Positions 62,686 through 64,000 of a stretch of 64,000 nt of DNA are shown one piece after another. The DNA is taken from the NCBI RefSeq assembly GCF_003054555.1, contig NZ_CP026304.1, positions 6,448,001 to 6,512,000 on the forward strand. The letters run 5' to 3'. The DNA is from Streptomyces lunaelactis. Lineage in GTDB: Bacteria > Actinomycetota > Actinomycetes > Streptomycetales > Streptomycetaceae. The notes under the pieces were generated by a model. The model was given only the letters and a program-made list of their open reading frames with translations. It made no database searches and was not told the DNA's origin. The translations under genes and the position numbers were made by a program. Position 1 is the stretch's first letter, and every line of letters starts with the position of its first letter.

Positions 62686-63560
62686 GAGTGCCCCTTCAGC
62701 TTGAGGGCCCTGGTGAGCAAGGCGGCGACAACGGTGAGCGTGACGATCATCAGGACCAGGTAGGTCAGGGACATCGCCCCGCTGTAGCCGGTCTGCTGAT
62801 CCCGCAGCCCCTGGATGTAGAGGTAGTAGCCCGGAGTCTCCGTGGAGGAGCCCGGTCCCCCGGAGGTCAGCACGTAGACGCTGTCGGAGAGTTTCGAGGC
62901 CTCGATCAGCCGGATGATGACCGCCGCGACCGACACCGGCGCCATGAGCGGGAAGGTCACCTTCCAAAAGGTGCGCCACACGTCGGCGCCGTCGATCGCG
63001 GCGGCCATGAACGGTTCCTTGGGAAGGCTCAGCAGGCCGGCCAGCAGCAGCAGGAACATGAACGGGGTCCACTGCCAGACCTCGACGGTCATCAGCGCGA
63101 CCAGCGCCGGCCCGGACTCGGTGAGCCAGGCAACCTTGGTCAGGCCCAGCATCCCGAGGAGATCGTTCAGCGGCCCCAGCGACTCGTGGAAGATCATCTG
63201 CCAGATGGCGGCCATCACGACGGGAGTGGTCATCATGGGGACGAGGAACAGCACCCGCCAGAACCTGCGGCCGCGTACGTCGCGCCAGACGAGCAGGGCC
63301 ATGCCGAATCCGATGACGTACTGGATCAGGACGGTGCCGCCGGCCAGCAGGATCAGGCGCATGATCGACGACCAGAAGCGGCTGTCGTGCAGCATCGTGG
63401 CGTAGTTGGCCCCTGCGATGAAGTCCATCTGAGGGCTGCTGACGTTCCAGCCGGAGAAGCTCACGCGAATCGTGAACAGAAGGGGGAAGATGATGATCAG
63501 TAGGAGTGTGAGCAGTCCTGGGAGCAGGAACATGCTCTTGTGCCGGCGCAGGCCGTACAT
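62682..63560 (-). CDS. ABC sugar/polyol permease, MalF type (GlpP-like)
   Basis: The product has 292 residues with six or seven hydrophobic helices. The EAA loop is FMAAAIDGADVWRTFWKVTF, followed by PLMAP. AAGGAGCACC precedes the ATG. It pairs with the second permease. Confidence 0.9.
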   Translation of the reverse strand: MYGLRRHKSMFLLPGLLTLLLIIIFPLLFTIRVSFSGWNVSSPQMDFIAGANYATMLHDSRFWSSIMRLILLAGGTVLIQYVIGFGMALLVWRDVRGRRFWRVLFLVPMMTTPVVMAAIWQMIFHESLGPLNDLLGMLGLTKVAWLTESGPALVALMTVEVWQWTPFMFLLLLAGLLSLPKEPFMAAAIDGADVWRTFWKVTFPLMAPVSVAAVIIRLIEASKLSDSVYVLTSGGPGSSTETPGYYLYIQGLRDQQTGYSGAMSLTYLVLMIVTLTVVAALLTRALKLKGHS

Positions 63561-63588
63561 GGTGCTCCTTGTGGAAAGGGGCGGTCGC

Positions 63589-63625
63589 CCCCGGGTGGCC
63601 GGCCGGACCGGCCGGCCACCCGGGG
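63589..63625 (-). terminator. Strong hairpin between binding-protein and permease genes
   Basis: CCCCGGGTGGCCGGCCGG pairs perfectly over 18 bp with its complement around a single base. Such a structure between a binding-protein gene and its permeases usually favours the binding protein by stabilising or attenuating the transcript. Confidence 0.75.
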
Positions 63626-63640
63626 CGTCCTGTGGTCGGG

Positions 63641-64000
63641 TCAGCGGTAGTCCTCGAGCGCGACCACGTTGCGATAGGCGTCGTGGACGGTGTCCTTGCC
63701 GATCTGCTCGGTGATCTTGGCCCATTCCCTGGCCGCCTCGTCCAGCGCCTGCTGCGGCGTCTTCTGCCCCGCCAGAGCTGCGGCGACGCCGTTGGCCAGC
63801 GCGGACATGTACTGGTTGACGCCGGGGACACGCAGGTCGAAGACGCGGTTGGTGCTCTTCTCCATGCCGGAGAGCGTCTGCACGTACGACTTCGCGACGT
63901 CCTTGTCCCAGCCCTGCTTCTCCCAGAACGCCGCATCGAAGTGGGCGTTGCGGTAGGGATTGACGCCGAAGCGGCCGATGGTCAGGTCGAGGGCGGTATT
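63641..64000 (-). CDS. Extracellular solute-binding protein, C-terminus (partial)
   Basis: The frame is open to the right edge. The visible 119 residues include NTALDLTIGRFGVNPYRNAH, VPGVNQYMSALANGVAAALA and KTPQQALDEAAREWAKITEQ, the typical last helices of a family-1 sugar-binding lipoprotein. The gene order binding protein-permease-permease-ATPase-ATPase matches GlpV-PQ-ST in content. The signal peptide lies outside the window. Confidence 0.88.
   Translation of the reverse strand, partial: NTALDLTIGRFGVNPYRNAHFDAAFWEKQGWDKDVAKSYVQTLSGMEKSTNRVFDLRVPGVNQYMSALANGVAAALAGQKTPQQALDEAAREWAKITEQIGKDTVHDAYRNVVALEDYR

Overview
The window is chromosomal DNA of a Streptomyces-type actinomycete. GC content is very high, GTG and TTG starts are common, 4-base ATGA overlaps are frequent, and the first 29.7 kb carries markers typical of the Streptomyces core: SepH, CutRS, actinobacterial ferrochelatase, and DUF4193, DUF3093, DUF3710 and DUF3159 proteins. 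Species cannot be fixed from sequence alone.

1-14 kb is ordinary core chromosome: the end of a rhodanese, sepH, a frameshifted membrane-protein gene, a sugar-lactone oxidase/MFS pair, ferrochelatase plus an inositol-monophosphatase-like gene, the cutRS two-component system, and a run of conserved small genes including dut. 14.2-28.3 kb is concentrated on potassium. It holds kdpFABC preceded by an extra 27-residue membrane peptide, a lone ABC ATPase, kdpDE, two TrkA-type RCK regulators and a KimA-like APC permease. A 23S rRNA/tRNA uracil methyltransferase gene (TrmA/RlmCD family) ends at 29746.

29.7-58.8 kb is accessory DNA. The last 69 bases of the methyltransferase gene recur twice more in the same orientation, at 43260-43328 and 58750-58818. 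Each repeat is flanked by a conserved short arm motif. This splits the region into two tandem islands of about 13.6 and 15.5 kb, consistent with successive site-specific insertions at the 3' end of the gene. No integrase was seen in the window.

Island I carries a five-gene operon centred on a 1198-residue CHAT (caspase-like) protein with a CpXC-like zinc N-terminus and TPR middle, an AAA+ ATPase and small, partly membrane-anchored partners. This is the best candidate for a poorly described conflict or defence system. Next to it are a divergent NarL/LuxR response regulator and an ABC ATPase-histidine kinase-FtsX permease operon. Island II is a reactive-sulfur island: two persulfide-dioxygenase/rhodanese fusions, four further rhodaneses, two TauE/SafE exporters, thioredoxin, OsmC, a cysteine-desulfurase-like enzyme, two damaged sulfide:quinone reductase-like genes and a CsoR/CstR-family repressor. 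Palindromes of the form TACCCC-NN-GGGGTA sit in front of most of its transcription units, so it looks like one local regulon. Both islands contain gene debris (carboxypeptidase, AbiEii, PIG-L, histidine kinase, DUF2202).

58.8-64 kb begins with further debris (fragments of a winged-helix protein and of acetolactate synthase). It then holds a complete-looking GlpSTPQV-type ABC importer (two ATPases, two permeases and the C-terminus of a binding protein that runs off the window), probably for glycerol or a related polyol.
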